Below are positions 1 through 6,248 of a stretch of DNA of 6,531 bases, in pieces. The notes below the pieces were generated by a model that saw only the letters and a list, made by a program, of their open reading frames with translations, searched no databases and was not told the origin of the DNA. This DNA is from Paenibacillus sp. (GTDB taxonomy: Bacteria; Bacillota; Bacilli; Paenibacillales; NBRC-103111). A program made the translations under genes and the position numbers. Each line of letters begins with the position of its first letter. The stretch's first letter is position 1. Location of the stretch: the NCBI GenBank assembly GCA_029239545.1, contig JARBUQ010000278.1:1-6531 (forward strand). The letters are read 5' to 3'.

Positions 1-552
1 TCTTGTTGCGCGCTTCCCTTTTTTGCTTAAATCCTTAAAATCTATTACATGAATCAAGTACATCAACCCTGCTGCAAAGCCTACAGCGAAGAAGGCTTCA
101 CCTGCCGCAGCAGTCGTTACATGGATTTTGAGCCAATAGCTTTGCAGCGCTGGAATGAGCGGCGTAATCTCATGCGGAAATACCGATGCATAAGCCAGAA
201 TAATGACTCCTACAGGCATGGTGAACAACCCAAGAACCGGCTTACGGTAGATCAAGTAAATAATAATGAACGCTACCATCGTCATCATAGCCAGGAACGT
301 CATGAATTCGAACATATTACTAGTCGGAATACGTCCTGCTGCTCCCCATCGGGTGAAGAAAAAACCGAGATGGGTCGCTAGTCCGAGAATTGCAACTCCG
401 AAGGCAATGCGGCTCCACAGGCGCACATGCTCTTCCGGCTCACGCTCACTGAATTTTTTGCCTGTAATAGACACTGCAAACAATCCGAACGATAAACAAT
501 AGAAAATAAACGCTAATAACAAAAACGCACTGCTGACCGACTCTAAACTCAC
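1..552 (-). CDS. resC: Cytochrome c biogenesis protein ResC/CcsA (5' part, runs off left edge)
   Basis: Partial gene: 184 codons read open from a GTG at 552 to base 1. The product is a multi-pass membrane protein that, with ResB, forms the System II complex that exports haem and attaches it to apocytochrome c. Hydrophobic segments lie at about residues 8-28, 48-66, 79-101, 107-125 and 149-168. Family signatures are GRIPTSNMFEF (73-83) and WLKIHVTTAAAGEAFF (140-155); His144 in the latter is probably the conserved external haem-ligating histidine, and His61 lies in a membrane segment. The tryptophan-rich WWD haem-handling motif expected further on is outside the window, since full-length members are near 400 residues. 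The GTG start overlaps the resB stop in a GTGA, and a GAGGTGA site precedes it by 4 nt, implying translational coupling. Identification is firm; the gene could equally be labelled ccsA or ccsB. Confidence 0.93.
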   Translation of the reverse strand, partial: MSLESVSSAFLLLAFIFYCLSFGLFAVSITGKKFSEREPEEHVRLWSRIAFGVAILGLATHLGFFFTRWGAAGRIPTSNMFEFMTFLAMMTMVAFIIIYLIYRKPVLGLFTMPVGVIILAYASVFPHEITPLIPALQSYWLKIHVTTAAAGEAFFAVGFAAGLMYLIHVIDFKDLSKKGKRATR

Positions 553-2234
553 GTTCTCACCTCATTTGCAAGCTGCTTCGGATCTACTTGAAGGTTAACG
601 GCTCGCAAAGCGGAGGCTACCTCATTCCGAAGACCATACCAGTTTTTGTTCGTATGCGCTCCTAGTGTTAGCACATTTCCATGATCAATTCGAATCCAGA
701 TTCGACGGTGCTGCCAATAGAGCCCCATGATAACACCAATCATAAAGATGCCTGAGCCTACCCATATATAAGGCAGAGCTCTGTCTATGCGAATGTTGAG
801 GAAGCTTGTGTAGTTGGCAATCTCTACGTCCTGCATCGAGTTCGCGGATATTTCCCAATCGCCCACAACAGTTGCATTAATCTCATCCTGACGGAAATTC
901 ACCTTATCCACTTCACGCGGAAAATAAATGTAACCAATCCCTTCTGCCGGTAGATTCGGTCCGGTTATAGAGAAAACAAACGCTGGAGCGTTCGGCTCAT
1001 TGGATTTGGTCATCGGCTGACCTTTATCATTCAGGCCAAATTCAGGAAAATACCCTTTGAGTGCCAGCTTGTAAGCTCCTGCTTCATACTGCTGCGCCGG
1101 GTTTTTCATTTGAATCTTGAACGGGCCGAACTGCTCTCCTGTCTTCTTGTTCTTCAGACTGGGTGAGACCGCGATCAATTGCGGGGTCTCAGAGAAATCG
1201 AATTGATAAGCTAGCAACCCTTTATAATTGAGAGGTTTATTCACAATAATATTGTGAGTAGTGACCTGTTTCAACTCAGGAGCTTTAATAGGATCTCCGC
1301 AATCCTTCAAACACTCATACAGAACAGCCTTCGTTTCAAATGTTTTGGGAACGGTTTTATTCTGTTCACGAAACTTGTCCGTCATTTCATTCTCTTCGTA
1401 GTAGGTGACATTAAACTGTTCGTTCTTCAAGTAATAATGCGTCTGGGGAATCTGAACAGGAGTGCCCTCCAGGAAGCCCATATAATAGTCAAGACTCCAG
1501 CCTGGAATGCCGCGGGCCACAACGGCTAACAGGAAAATGATCAGACCAATATGATTAATGTAAGGCCCCCAGCGACTGAATCTGTGCTTCTCGGCAAGAA
1601 GCGCAGTCCCGTCCGTATGCACCTTGTATCTTTTCTTCCTCAATTGCTTGGCAATGTTATGGACCCATTCCTCGTCAGGGCGGTCCTCACCCTTCTGCTC
1701 AAAGCTCATAACGCTCGAGTAGGTCACCTTCTGACGTTTGATGAACTGCAGATGCTTGCGAATCTGCTGCCTGCTAAGTGCCCGGTACAGAGGAAGCACA
1801 CGGTCCAGACTGCAAACAACAAGCGAGGTCCCGATCATCACGAGCAGGGTAATAAACCACCAAGAGCCGTAAGTATCGGACAATCCGAGTTTGTAATAGA
1901 TCTGCCCTAATGTACCGTATGTTTCTTTGTAGTAAATCGATGGATCCAAGTTAAGAAACGTGCTCTCCTGCGGGTAAATAGTGCCAAGCGAGGCTCCGGC
2001 CAGAGTAGCCAAAATCAAATAAATCGCAATCTTGACAGAAGAGAAGAAGTTCCAGACGCGATCGATCCAGGATGGATTGCTTCGCTGAGAACGACGAGCT
2101 ACCCCGTCATACCGCATCTCCAACAGCTCTTCACTCTTCAGATCCGCTTCATTCAGCGGCTTGCCGCAAGCTTCGCAAAGCACTGTCCCGACGTGATTCT
2201 GATGTCCGCATTCGCATTTTGTATTAGCAATCAC
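549..2234 (-). CDS. resB: Cytochrome c biogenesis protein ResB (Ccs1 family)
   Basis: 561 residues from a GTG start. It partners ResC in the System II cytochrome c synthetase of the cytoplasmic membrane. Four membrane segments are visible at about residues 67-87, 125-143, 225-243 and 489-506, with a large extracytoplasmic domain (about 244-488) between the third and fourth, the ResB/Ccs1 layout. Recognisable blocks include FGPFKIQ, YGSWWF, CSLDRVLPLYRAL, RWGPYINHIGL (His228) and GLYWQHRRIW (His509). The cytoplasmic N-terminus carries a zinc-ribbon-like CxCG-x10-CxxCG (Cys7, Cys9, Cys20, Cys23), which I recall also in B. subtilis ResB. The outer domain has a CxxxC pair (Cys308, Cys312). The length is close to the roughly 540 residues of B. 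subtilis ResB. The start is supported by AGGAG 10 nt upstream, and it lies 16 nt after resA. Starting at the next Met (residue 40) would discard the conserved zinc motif. Confidence 0.95.
   Translation of the reverse strand: MIANTKCECGHQNHVGTVLCEACGKPLNEADLKSEELLEMRYDGVARRSQRSNPSWIDRVWNFFSSVKIAIYLILATLAGASLGTIYPQESTFLNLDPSIYYKETYGTLGQIYYKLGLSDTYGSWWFITLLVMIGTSLVVCSLDRVLPLYRALSRQQIRKHLQFIKRQKVTYSSVMSFEQKGEDRPDEEWVHNIAKQLRKKRYKVHTDGTALLAEKHRFSRWGPYINHIGLIIFLLAVVARGIPGWSLDYYMGFLEGTPVQIPQTHYYLKNEQFNVTYYEENEMTDKFREQNKTVPKTFETKAVLYECLKDCGDPIKAPELKQVTTHNIIVNKPLNYKGLLAYQFDFSETPQLIAVSPSLKNKKTGEQFGPFKIQMKNPAQQYEAGAYKLALKGYFPEFGLNDKGQPMTKSNEPNAPAFVFSITGPNLPAEGIGYIYFPREVDKVNFRQDEINATVVGDWEISANSMQDVEIANYTSFLNIRIDRALPYIWVGSGIFMIGVIMGLYWQHRRIWIRIDHGNVLTLGAHTNKNWYGLRNEVASALRAVNLQVDPKQLANEVRT
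557..563 (-). promoter_or_regulatory. Ribosome binding site of resC inside the end of resB
   Basis: The minus strand reads GAGGTGA four bases before the GTG at 552, within the last codons of resB. It fixes the non-ATG start of resC, because no ATG lies near. Termination on resB at 549-551 would place ribosomes directly on this start, so coupled synthesis of the two partner proteins is likely. Confidence 0.7.
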
Positions 2235-2244
2235 CCGTAAGAAA

Positions 2245-2252
2245 CTCCTTTC
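2245..2252 (-). promoter_or_regulatory. Ribosome binding site of resB supporting the GTG start
   Basis: GAAAGGAG on the minus strand, with AGGAG ending 10 nt before the GTG at 2234. It begins at the resA stop codon (TGA, 2251-2253). This strong site supports the GTG start and the full N-terminal zinc-ribbon-like segment of ResB. Confidence 0.75.
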
Positions 2253-2778
2253 ACTCTTTCAGCATCGCGGTTAATGTTTGTTCAATAAAAGCCTCGTCCA
2301 TTTCTCCGACTTTTTTGGTCACAATTTTGCCGCTGCCGTTGATGAAGAACGTTGTGGGGTAACTGACAACATGGTACCGATTACGCATACGGAACTCTTT
2401 ATCAATCAGAATCGGGAATGTAAGATCATATTGACGGACGAACGTTTGCACCGTAACCGGACTTTCATCCAGATTAAGTCCCAAAACCACCACACCACGG
2501 TCTTTCCACTTGTCATACTGTTTTTGAATCGCTGGCATCTCTTTGTAGCAAGGCTCACACCAACTGGCCCAAAAATTAACGATGACGACCTTGCCCTTGT
2601 AATCGGATAACTCCTTGGCTTGTCCGTCCAACCCCGTTAATTTAAAAGCAGGAGCTGTACTACCTTCCTTAGGAATCGTTTCCTTGGAAAATAAGCTGCT
2701 CCCGATTGTGTATCCGCCAATCAATAGAACGGCGACAAATATGATGATTTGGATTCTTCTTCTATATTTGCCCAACAT
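2251..2778 (-). CDS. resA: Thiol-disulfide oxidoreductase ResA
   Basis: 175 residues. ResA is a membrane-tethered thioredoxin-fold protein facing outside; it reduces the disulfide between the CXXCH haem-binding cysteines of apocytochrome c so that ResB/ResC can attach haem. A single N-terminal hydrophobic helix (about 9-28) after a positively charged start acts as an uncleaved anchor. The fold follows from about residue 36: FWASWCEPC gives the active-site Cys74-Glu75-Pro76-Cys77, Glu80 matches the residue that tunes the active-site thiol in B. subtilis ResA, and Pro141 (SYPTTFF) is the cis-proline opposite the active site. Numbering matches my memory of the B. subtilis protein. The ATG at 2778 is preceded by AAGGTGAT. 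It is first gene of resA-resB-resC and lies 61 nt after rluB. A paralogue such as StoA is the alternative, but CEPC, Glu80 and context favour ResA. Confidence 0.95.
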   Translation of the reverse strand: MLGKYRRRIQIIIFVAVLLIGGYTIGSSLFSKETIPKEGSTAPAFKLTGLDGQAKELSDYKGKVVIVNFWASWCEPCYKEMPAIQKQYDKWKDRGVVVLGLNLDESPVTVQTFVRQYDLTFPILIDKEFRMRNRYHVVSYPTTFFINGSGKIVTKKVGEMDEAFIEQTLTAMLKE

Positions 2779-2810
2779 CCATCACCTTCAAACTATAATA
2801 ATTACTGCCT

Positions 2811-2869
2811 TGTCTTCATTATAACGAAATATTGATGCCCTACTCCGGCTTATTTTGTATATTTTGTGA
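2811..2869 (-). promoter_or_regulatory. Candidate resA promoter with possible ResD-like repeats
   Basis: A perfect TATAAT lies on the minus strand at 2818-2823, but there is no TTGACA-like hexamer 16-18 nt upstream (the bases there are GGAGTA). About 29-46 nt upstream of this -10, inside the 3' end of rluB, the plus strand has two tandem copies of ATTTTGT (2852-2858 and 2861-2867), the second within ATTTTGTGA, which resembles ResD binding motifs. A perfect -10 without -35 plus an upstream activator site is what a ResD-dependent promoter could look like. The repeat also encodes QNIQN, and read-through from rluB is an alternative source of resA transcripts, so this is tentative. Confidence 0.25.
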
Positions 2870-3589
2870 CTCCAGAACGCTGGAACGAAGCTCCTTCACT
2901 TGGGCCGCTGTAAGCTTCTGCGTCTTGCCGCGGGGTAGACCGGACAACAACAAACTTCCGAATTGAACCCGCTTCAATCGATTAACCGGGTAATGAATAG
3001 CATCGAACATCCGACGAACCTGACGATTGCGTCCTTCGTAGATCGTGATTGCAATAACCGATTCATTCTTCTCCGGATTCACGTCGTGATATTCCACCTC
3101 GGCTGGCGCAGTCATTCCATCATCCAGCATAATGCCATTCTGCAGCTTCTCGATCAGAGAGCCGTGCGGAACTCCTTTGACAGTTGCAAGATATGTCTTT
3201 GGAACATGATGCTTGGGATGGGTCAGCAGGTTCGCCAGCTCACCATCGTTGGTAAGGAGCAGCAATCCTTCACTCTCGTAATCCAGACGTCCTACCGGAT
3301 ACACTCTCTCCTTGATATCTTTGGTGTAATCAGAAATGGTCTGTCTCCCCTCAGGATCTGAAACGCTCGTAATAACCCCCTTGGGCTTATTCATCGTATA
3401 GTACACCAGCGTTTGCGCCTTGATCGGCTTTCCGTCCACGGTAATGACATCCAGCAGAGGATCAACCTTGGCCCCCAGTGTAGTTACCGTTTCTTCGTTG
3501 ACCTGCACTCTGCCTGCTTCAATATATTCTTCACATTTCCGTCTGGAAGCGACGCCGGCATGTGCCAGTACTTTTTGCAATCTTTCCAT
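2840..3589 (-). CDS. rluB: 23S rRNA pseudouridine synthase RluB (RsuA family)
   Basis: 249 residues from the ATG at 3589. It converts a uridine near the peptidyl transferase centre of 23S rRNA (position 2605 in E. coli numbering) to pseudouridine. An S4 RNA-binding domain occupies about residues 1-62, beginning MERLQKVLAHAGVASRRK. The catalytic RsuA-type domain follows, with YTMNKPKGVIT, then GRLDYESEGLLLLTNDG (catalytic Asp103), then EGRNRQVRRMF (185-195). Length is normal for RluB. A longer reading begins at TTG 3607, but the S4 domain normally starts at this ATG, the TTG has no spaced ribosome site, and GGAG (3602-3605) lies 12 nt before the ATG. The gene sits between the sporulation operon and resA as in B. 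subtilis (there ypuL). A terminator upstream (3686-3714) suggests it has its own promoter. Another RsuA-family member with different target is possible; gene order argues for RluB. Confidence 0.93.
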   Translation of the reverse strand: MERLQKVLAHAGVASRRKCEEYIEAGRVQVNEETVTTLGAKVDPLLDVITVDGKPIKAQTLVYYTMNKPKGVITSVSDPEGRQTISDYTKDIKERVYPVGRLDYESEGLLLLTNDGELANLLTHPKHHVPKTYLATVKGVPHGSLIEKLQNGIMLDDGMTAPAEVEYHDVNPEKNESVIAITIYEGRNRQVRRMFDAIHYPVNRLKRVQFGSLLLSGLPRGKTQKLTAAQVKELRSSVLESQNIQNKPE

Positions 3590-3627
3590 ATGTCGATTCA
3601 ACTCCAACTTTTCATAATCTCGTCTTA

Positions 3628-3656
3628 ATATTACCTATCCTTGATGGAAAGCACAA
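3628..3656 (-). promoter_or_regulatory. Weak candidate promoter of rluB
   Basis: On the minus strand TTGTGC (3651-3656) and TAATAT (3628-3633) are separated by exactly 17 bp. They match the housekeeping consensus at 3 of 6 and 4 of 6 positions. The site lies between the spmB terminator and the rluB start, where a promoter is expected because the terminator should insulate rluB from spmB. The base matches alone are weak. Confidence 0.3.
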
Positions 3657-3685
3657 GCTGAGAGGTATATAAGAGCAGGGGAATA

Positions 3686-3714
3686 CAAAAAGCCCGCTCG
3701 ACTCAAGCTCGGGC
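3686..3714 (-). terminator. Intrinsic terminator after spmB
   Basis: The minus strand reads GCCC-GA-GCT, loop TGAGTCG, AGC-GGGC, then TTTTT. The stem is seven base pairs with a two-base bulge (or GCCCG/CGGGC with a larger loop), followed by a T tract at 3687-3691. It starts 28 nt past the spmB stop, ending the dacB-spmA-spmB operon and separating it from rluB. No T tract follows on the plus strand, so it acts one way. Confidence 0.8.
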
Positions 3715-3742
3715 AGGGAATGAAGAAATTTGAGATTATGTA

Positions 3743-4276
3743 TTACTTGAAAATTAATAAGCAAATCACAATTGAAGCAATAAATCCTACAAGATCGGAA
3801 ATGAGCCCGACTTTGAGCGCGTAGCGGCCCTTGCGGATTCCGACGGCTCCGAAGTAAACGATGAGTACATAGAGGGTCGTGTCGGTGCTGCCTTGTATCG
3901 TCGAAGCGATTCGGCCAATCATGGAATCCGGACCATATTGTTTGATCAACTCAGCAGTGAAGGCGAGCGAGCCCGAGCCGGTTATTGGCCGCAGGATCGA
4001 AAGCGGGAGCACCTCGCTTGGCACCCCCATCGAATCCATAAGCGGACGGAGCCCGCTCAGCATCCAATCCATAGCTCCGGATGCCCGGAACACACTGATC
4101 GCAACCATCATCCCAACCAATGGAGGAATGATTCTTACAGCCGTCTCAAAGCCGTCTTTGGCTCCTTCGACAAAGGTTTCGTAAACGGGAATTTTTTTGT
4201 ACATCGCATAGAGCGGAATCAGCACTACTAGTACAGGAATCGCCCAAGCTGACATCATAGTAACGAACGCATACAT
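3743..4276 (-). CDS. spmB: Spore maturation protein SpmB
   Basis: 177 residues (B. subtilis SpmB is about the same). An integral membrane protein made in the mother cell and needed with SpmA for full dehydration of the spore core; the molecular activity is not established. It belongs to the nucleoside-recognition Gate domain family. Hydrophobic segments lie at about residues 8-26, 46-64, 128-146 and 155-175. Characteristic stretches are FVEGAKDGFETAVRIIPPLVG (split here as EGAK at 37-40 and IIPPLVG at 49-55), RPITGSGSLA (96-105) and STIQGSTDTTLY (125-136). The ATG lies 6 nt after the spmA stop, and its AAGGGTGA ribosome site spans that stop, so the two are translationally coupled. An intrinsic terminator follows. 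Identification is firm from sequence and from the dacB-spmA-spmB order. Confidence 0.95.
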   Translation of the reverse strand: MYAFVTMMSAWAIPVLVVLIPLYAMYKKIPVYETFVEGAKDGFETAVRIIPPLVGMMVAISVFRASGAMDWMLSGLRPLMDSMGVPSEVLPLSILRPITGSGSLAFTAELIKQYGPDSMIGRIASTIQGSTDTTLYVLIVYFGAVGIRKGRYALKVGLISDLVGFIASIVICLLIFK

Positions 4277-4282
4277 TGGGCA

Positions 4283-4888
4283 TCACCCTTTCGGTTTTGG
4301 TCGAGTGGCGGATAAGCTGCGGAACCTGAACCAGCGATCGAGAGCAATGGCAGCAATGGTGGCGATTATTGTGGCAAGCAGCGTTGTGCCTACTATCTCG
4401 GCAGGATTCGTTGATCCGAAATTCATCCGGATCGCAATAAGTGTAGTCGGGATCAGCGTAATGCTGGCCGTATTGAGTGCAAGCAGGGTGCACATCGCCG
4501 CACTTGCTGTATCTTTGTCAGGGTTCAGCTTCTGCAGCTCCTGCATCGCTTTAATTCCCATTGGAGTAGCAGCATTGCCGAGACCCAGAATGTTCGCACT
4601 CATATTAGACATGATGTAACCGAGCGCAGGGTGGTCTTTGGGGACATCCGGGAAGAGGAAGCGCACCACAGGCCTAAGCAGAACCGCCAGCTTGCGAAGC
4701 AAACCGGCATCTTCGGCAATACGCATCATTCCCATCCAGAAGACGAGGATACTGATCAGACCAAAGCAGACCGTCACACCTGTCTTGGCACCTTCGAACA
4801 CCGCTTCTGTCATAAGCTCGATTCGACCCTGAAGCGCAGCTGCGATAAACCCGGCAACAAGAAAAAACAGCCAGATGATGTTCACCAT
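4283..4888 (-). CDS. spmA: Spore maturation protein SpmA
   Basis: 201 residues, near the B. subtilis SpmA length. A multi-pass membrane protein acting with SpmB in spore core dehydration; the mechanism is unknown, though the Gate domain suggests transport or a channel-like role. Hydrophobic segments lie at about residues 2-20, 37-55, 127-153 and 164-184, with a weaker one near 90-106. Distinctive blocks are FEGAKTGVTV (31-40), YIMSNMSANILGLGNAATPMG (split: SNMSANILGLG at 94-104, NAATPMG at 105-111), and LLALNTASITLIPTT (135-149). The tail is basic (ATRPKPKG). The ATG at 4888 is preceded by AAGGGGGAT. It lies 38 nt after dacB and 6 nt before spmB, so it is the middle gene of one operon. It shares EGAK-x-G and LRP spacing with SpmB, consistent with a paired, related complex. 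Confidence 0.95.
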   Translation of the reverse strand: MVNIIWLFFLVAGFIAAALQGRIELMTEAVFEGAKTGVTVCFGLISILVFWMGMMRIAEDAGLLRKLAVLLRPVVRFLFPDVPKDHPALGYIMSNMSANILGLGNAATPMGIKAMQELQKLNPDKDTASAAMCTLLALNTASITLIPTTLIAIRMNFGSTNPAEIVGTTLLATIIATIAAIALDRWFRFRSLSATRPKPKG

Positions 4889-4926
4889 GATGAATCCCCC
4901 TTATTAAGAAGATGTTCAAATCCTTA

Positions 4927-6105
4927 TTAGCGTCCGGCAGGCGAAAGCAGTCTTATAAAAGCAGATTGCAGGGCTGCGGGCCAGTTCCCACGCACGGAGC
5001 GAAACTCAAGCCCGTAATCCTTGTACTTGAACGCCTCATTATCAGTCAACTTAAGCCGCGGGCTGTTCTCTTCATACAGAGGGACGGAGCCTACCAGCTG
5101 ATTGTTCACATACACTTCCAATGAACCGCGTTCTCCGAACACATAACCCGTAGAGGATGAGCTTTGCAGCAGCTTGGCATCCTTGCGTACTGCACCCTGC
5201 TCATCTTTATTCAGCGGATACCGAAACGTTTTACCTGCTGCAATTGGCATCCCCTCCAATCGATCGCCCTTTCTCACGATCTCAGTTAGAGGATAGTTGT
5301 TGAAGCCATAATCTAACATCCTCGTGTGATCAGCCCAATCATCGGAATCATTCAGTGTTACAACCGCCAGCTGCTGTCCATTCCTAGTAGCTGAAGATAC
5401 AAGACAGCGCAGGGCCAGCTTCGTATATCCGGTCTTTACCCCATCTGCGCCTGGATAGAAGGTTAGCATTTTATTTTTGTTCGTCCATTTGTAATCCCAG
5501 GGATCGTTCGGATTCGGGGCTGTTTTGATTTTCGTTTTCACAATATCCTGAAAAGCTGGATTAGACAGCGCATAGGCTGTCAGCTTGGCCATGTCATTGG
5601 CGGTAGCGTAATGCCCCTCTTCATCTAATCCGCTTGGATTCTTGAACTCAGAGCCAGTCATCCCGATCATTCGAGCGGTTTCATTCATCATGAATACAAA
5701 ACCTTCCAGCGAACCGCCAACATGCTCTGCAATTGCCGTTGCCGCGTCGTTGCCGGAGCGGAGCATCAGACCATACAGCATATTGTGCAAGCTCATCTCT
5801 TCACCCTGCTTCAAATAAATCGAGGAGCCTTCCTTTCCTGCTGCATTCTTACTCACCTGAACTACATCGGACAGCTTCCCTCGTTCAATCGCGACTATGG
5901 CCGTCATGATCTTGGTCAAGCTGGCGATGCGCATCCGCTTGTCTCCGGCTTTCGAGTAAATAATGCGGCCTGATTGCACGTCAATCAATGCAGCAGCTTC
6001 TGCTTTGACGTATAACAGTGCAGGAGCAGCCAGGCTGCCTGCTGATGTCGACAGCATCGTGACAAACGCGACAAGTATCATTAGGAGCAGTCGTGCCTTC
6101 CTCAT
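4927..6105 (-). CDS. dacB: Sporulation D-alanyl-D-alanine carboxypeptidase DacB (PBP5*-like)
   Basis: 392 residues. A penicillin-binding serine D,D-carboxypeptidase (peptidase family S11) that trims the terminal D-Ala of peptide stems, and in the B. subtilis homologue lowers cortex cross-linking during sporulation. A signal peptide spans about residues 1-27 (basic start, hydrophobic core, SLAA before the mature chain). The active-site motifs are all present: SLTK with Ser62 and Lys65, SGN with Ser117 and Asn119, and KTG at 224-226. A beta-rich C-terminal domain follows (about 275-370), and the end, WPAALQSAFIRLL, looks like an amphipathic membrane-anchoring helix. The ATG at 6105 is preceded by AAAGGAAG with good spacing. 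Tandem stops TAA TAA end it. DacF or DacA is possible on sequence alone, but being first before spmA-spmB argues for DacB. A candidate sigma-E promoter lies upstream. Confidence 0.93.
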   Translation of the reverse strand: MRKARLLLMILVAFVTMLSTSAGSLAAPALLYVKAEAAALIDVQSGRIIYSKAGDKRMRIASLTKIMTAIVAIERGKLSDVVQVSKNAAGKEGSSIYLKQGEEMSLHNMLYGLMLRSGNDAATAIAEHVGGSLEGFVFMMNETARMIGMTGSEFKNPSGLDEEGHYATANDMAKLTAYALSNPAFQDIVKTKIKTAPNPNDPWDYKWTNKNKMLTFYPGADGVKTGYTKLALRCLVSSATRNGQQLAVVTLNDSDDWADHTRMLDYGFNNYPLTEIVRKGDRLEGMPIAAGKTFRYPLNKDEQGAVRKDAKLLQSSSSTGYVFGERGSLEVYVNNQLVGSVPLYEENSPRLKLTDNEAFKYKDYGLEFRSVRGNWPAALQSAFIRLLSPAGR

Positions 6106-6153
6106 TGTCTTCTTCCTTTCTGTTCACCGTCTAGTCCTTCCTAAATTAGCCTG

Positions 6154-6175
6154 CCTGTACATCAATCGGTACAAG
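6154..6175. repeat. Short inverted repeat at the predicted dacB transcription start
   Basis: TGTAC (6156-6160) and GTACA (6169-6173) are perfect inverted arms separated by 8 bp, with one further outer pair across a mismatch. It lies just downstream of the candidate -10, where a repressor could bind or a small RNA hairpin could form. Arms this short can arise by chance, so a function is not established. Confidence 0.35.
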
Positions 6176-6202
6176 TATATGCACGAGCATAAGTAAAAAG
6201 AC
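6174..6202 (-). promoter_or_regulatory. Candidate sigma-E promoter of dacB-spmA-spmB
   Basis: The minus strand has CATATACT at 6174-6181, matching the sigma-E -10 form CATACAMT at 7 of 8 positions. GTCTTTTT at 6195-6202 lies 13 bp upstream and matches GTCATATT at 6 of 8. The B. subtilis operon is known to be transcribed by mother-cell sigma-E, so such a site is expected here. The predicted start near 6167 leaves a leader of about 60 nt before the dacB ATG. The -35 overlaps the T tract and stem end of the upstream terminator. The -35 match is T-rich and could be incidental. Confidence 0.45.
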
Positions 6203-6222
6203 ATGCCGCAGAGGCATGTCTT
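6195..6222 (-). terminator. Intrinsic terminator after the mutS-like gene
   Basis: The minus strand forms a perfect 10-bp stem, AAGACATGCC with GGCATGTCTT, around a 5-base loop (TCTGC), running into TTTTT (part of which pairs at the stem base). It begins about 26 nt past the stop of the mutS-like gene and should separate it from dacB. Confidence 0.88.
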
Positions 6223-6248
6223 GGAATCCTTGGATATGAAGCTTAATG

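Noticed and set aside
1551..1910. A 119-codon plus-strand open frame opposite resB, and many similar ones opposite every other gene.
   Set aside because: They are antisense shadows of well-identified genes, have no fitting ribosome sites and encode no recognisable protein.
2795..2823. An inverted repeat, TATAAT with ATTATA, between rluB and resA, considered as a terminator or operator.
   Set aside because: The stem is only A-T pairs with a long loop and no T tract; it more likely reflects AT-rich promoter sequence.
3590..3607. A TTG start that would add six residues to RluB.
   Set aside because: There is no spaced ribosome site before it, and the S4 domain normally begins at the ATG at 3589.
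4146..4493. A minus-strand open frame spanning the spmA/spmB junction.
   Set aside because: It is out of frame with two firmly identified genes, and its Cys/His-rich product is an artefact of that frame.
4899..4929. An 8-bp direct repeat (TAATAAGG, period 23) across the dacB-spmA gap.
   Set aside because: One copy is the dacB tandem stop and the other includes the spmA ribosome site; both have ordinary explanations.
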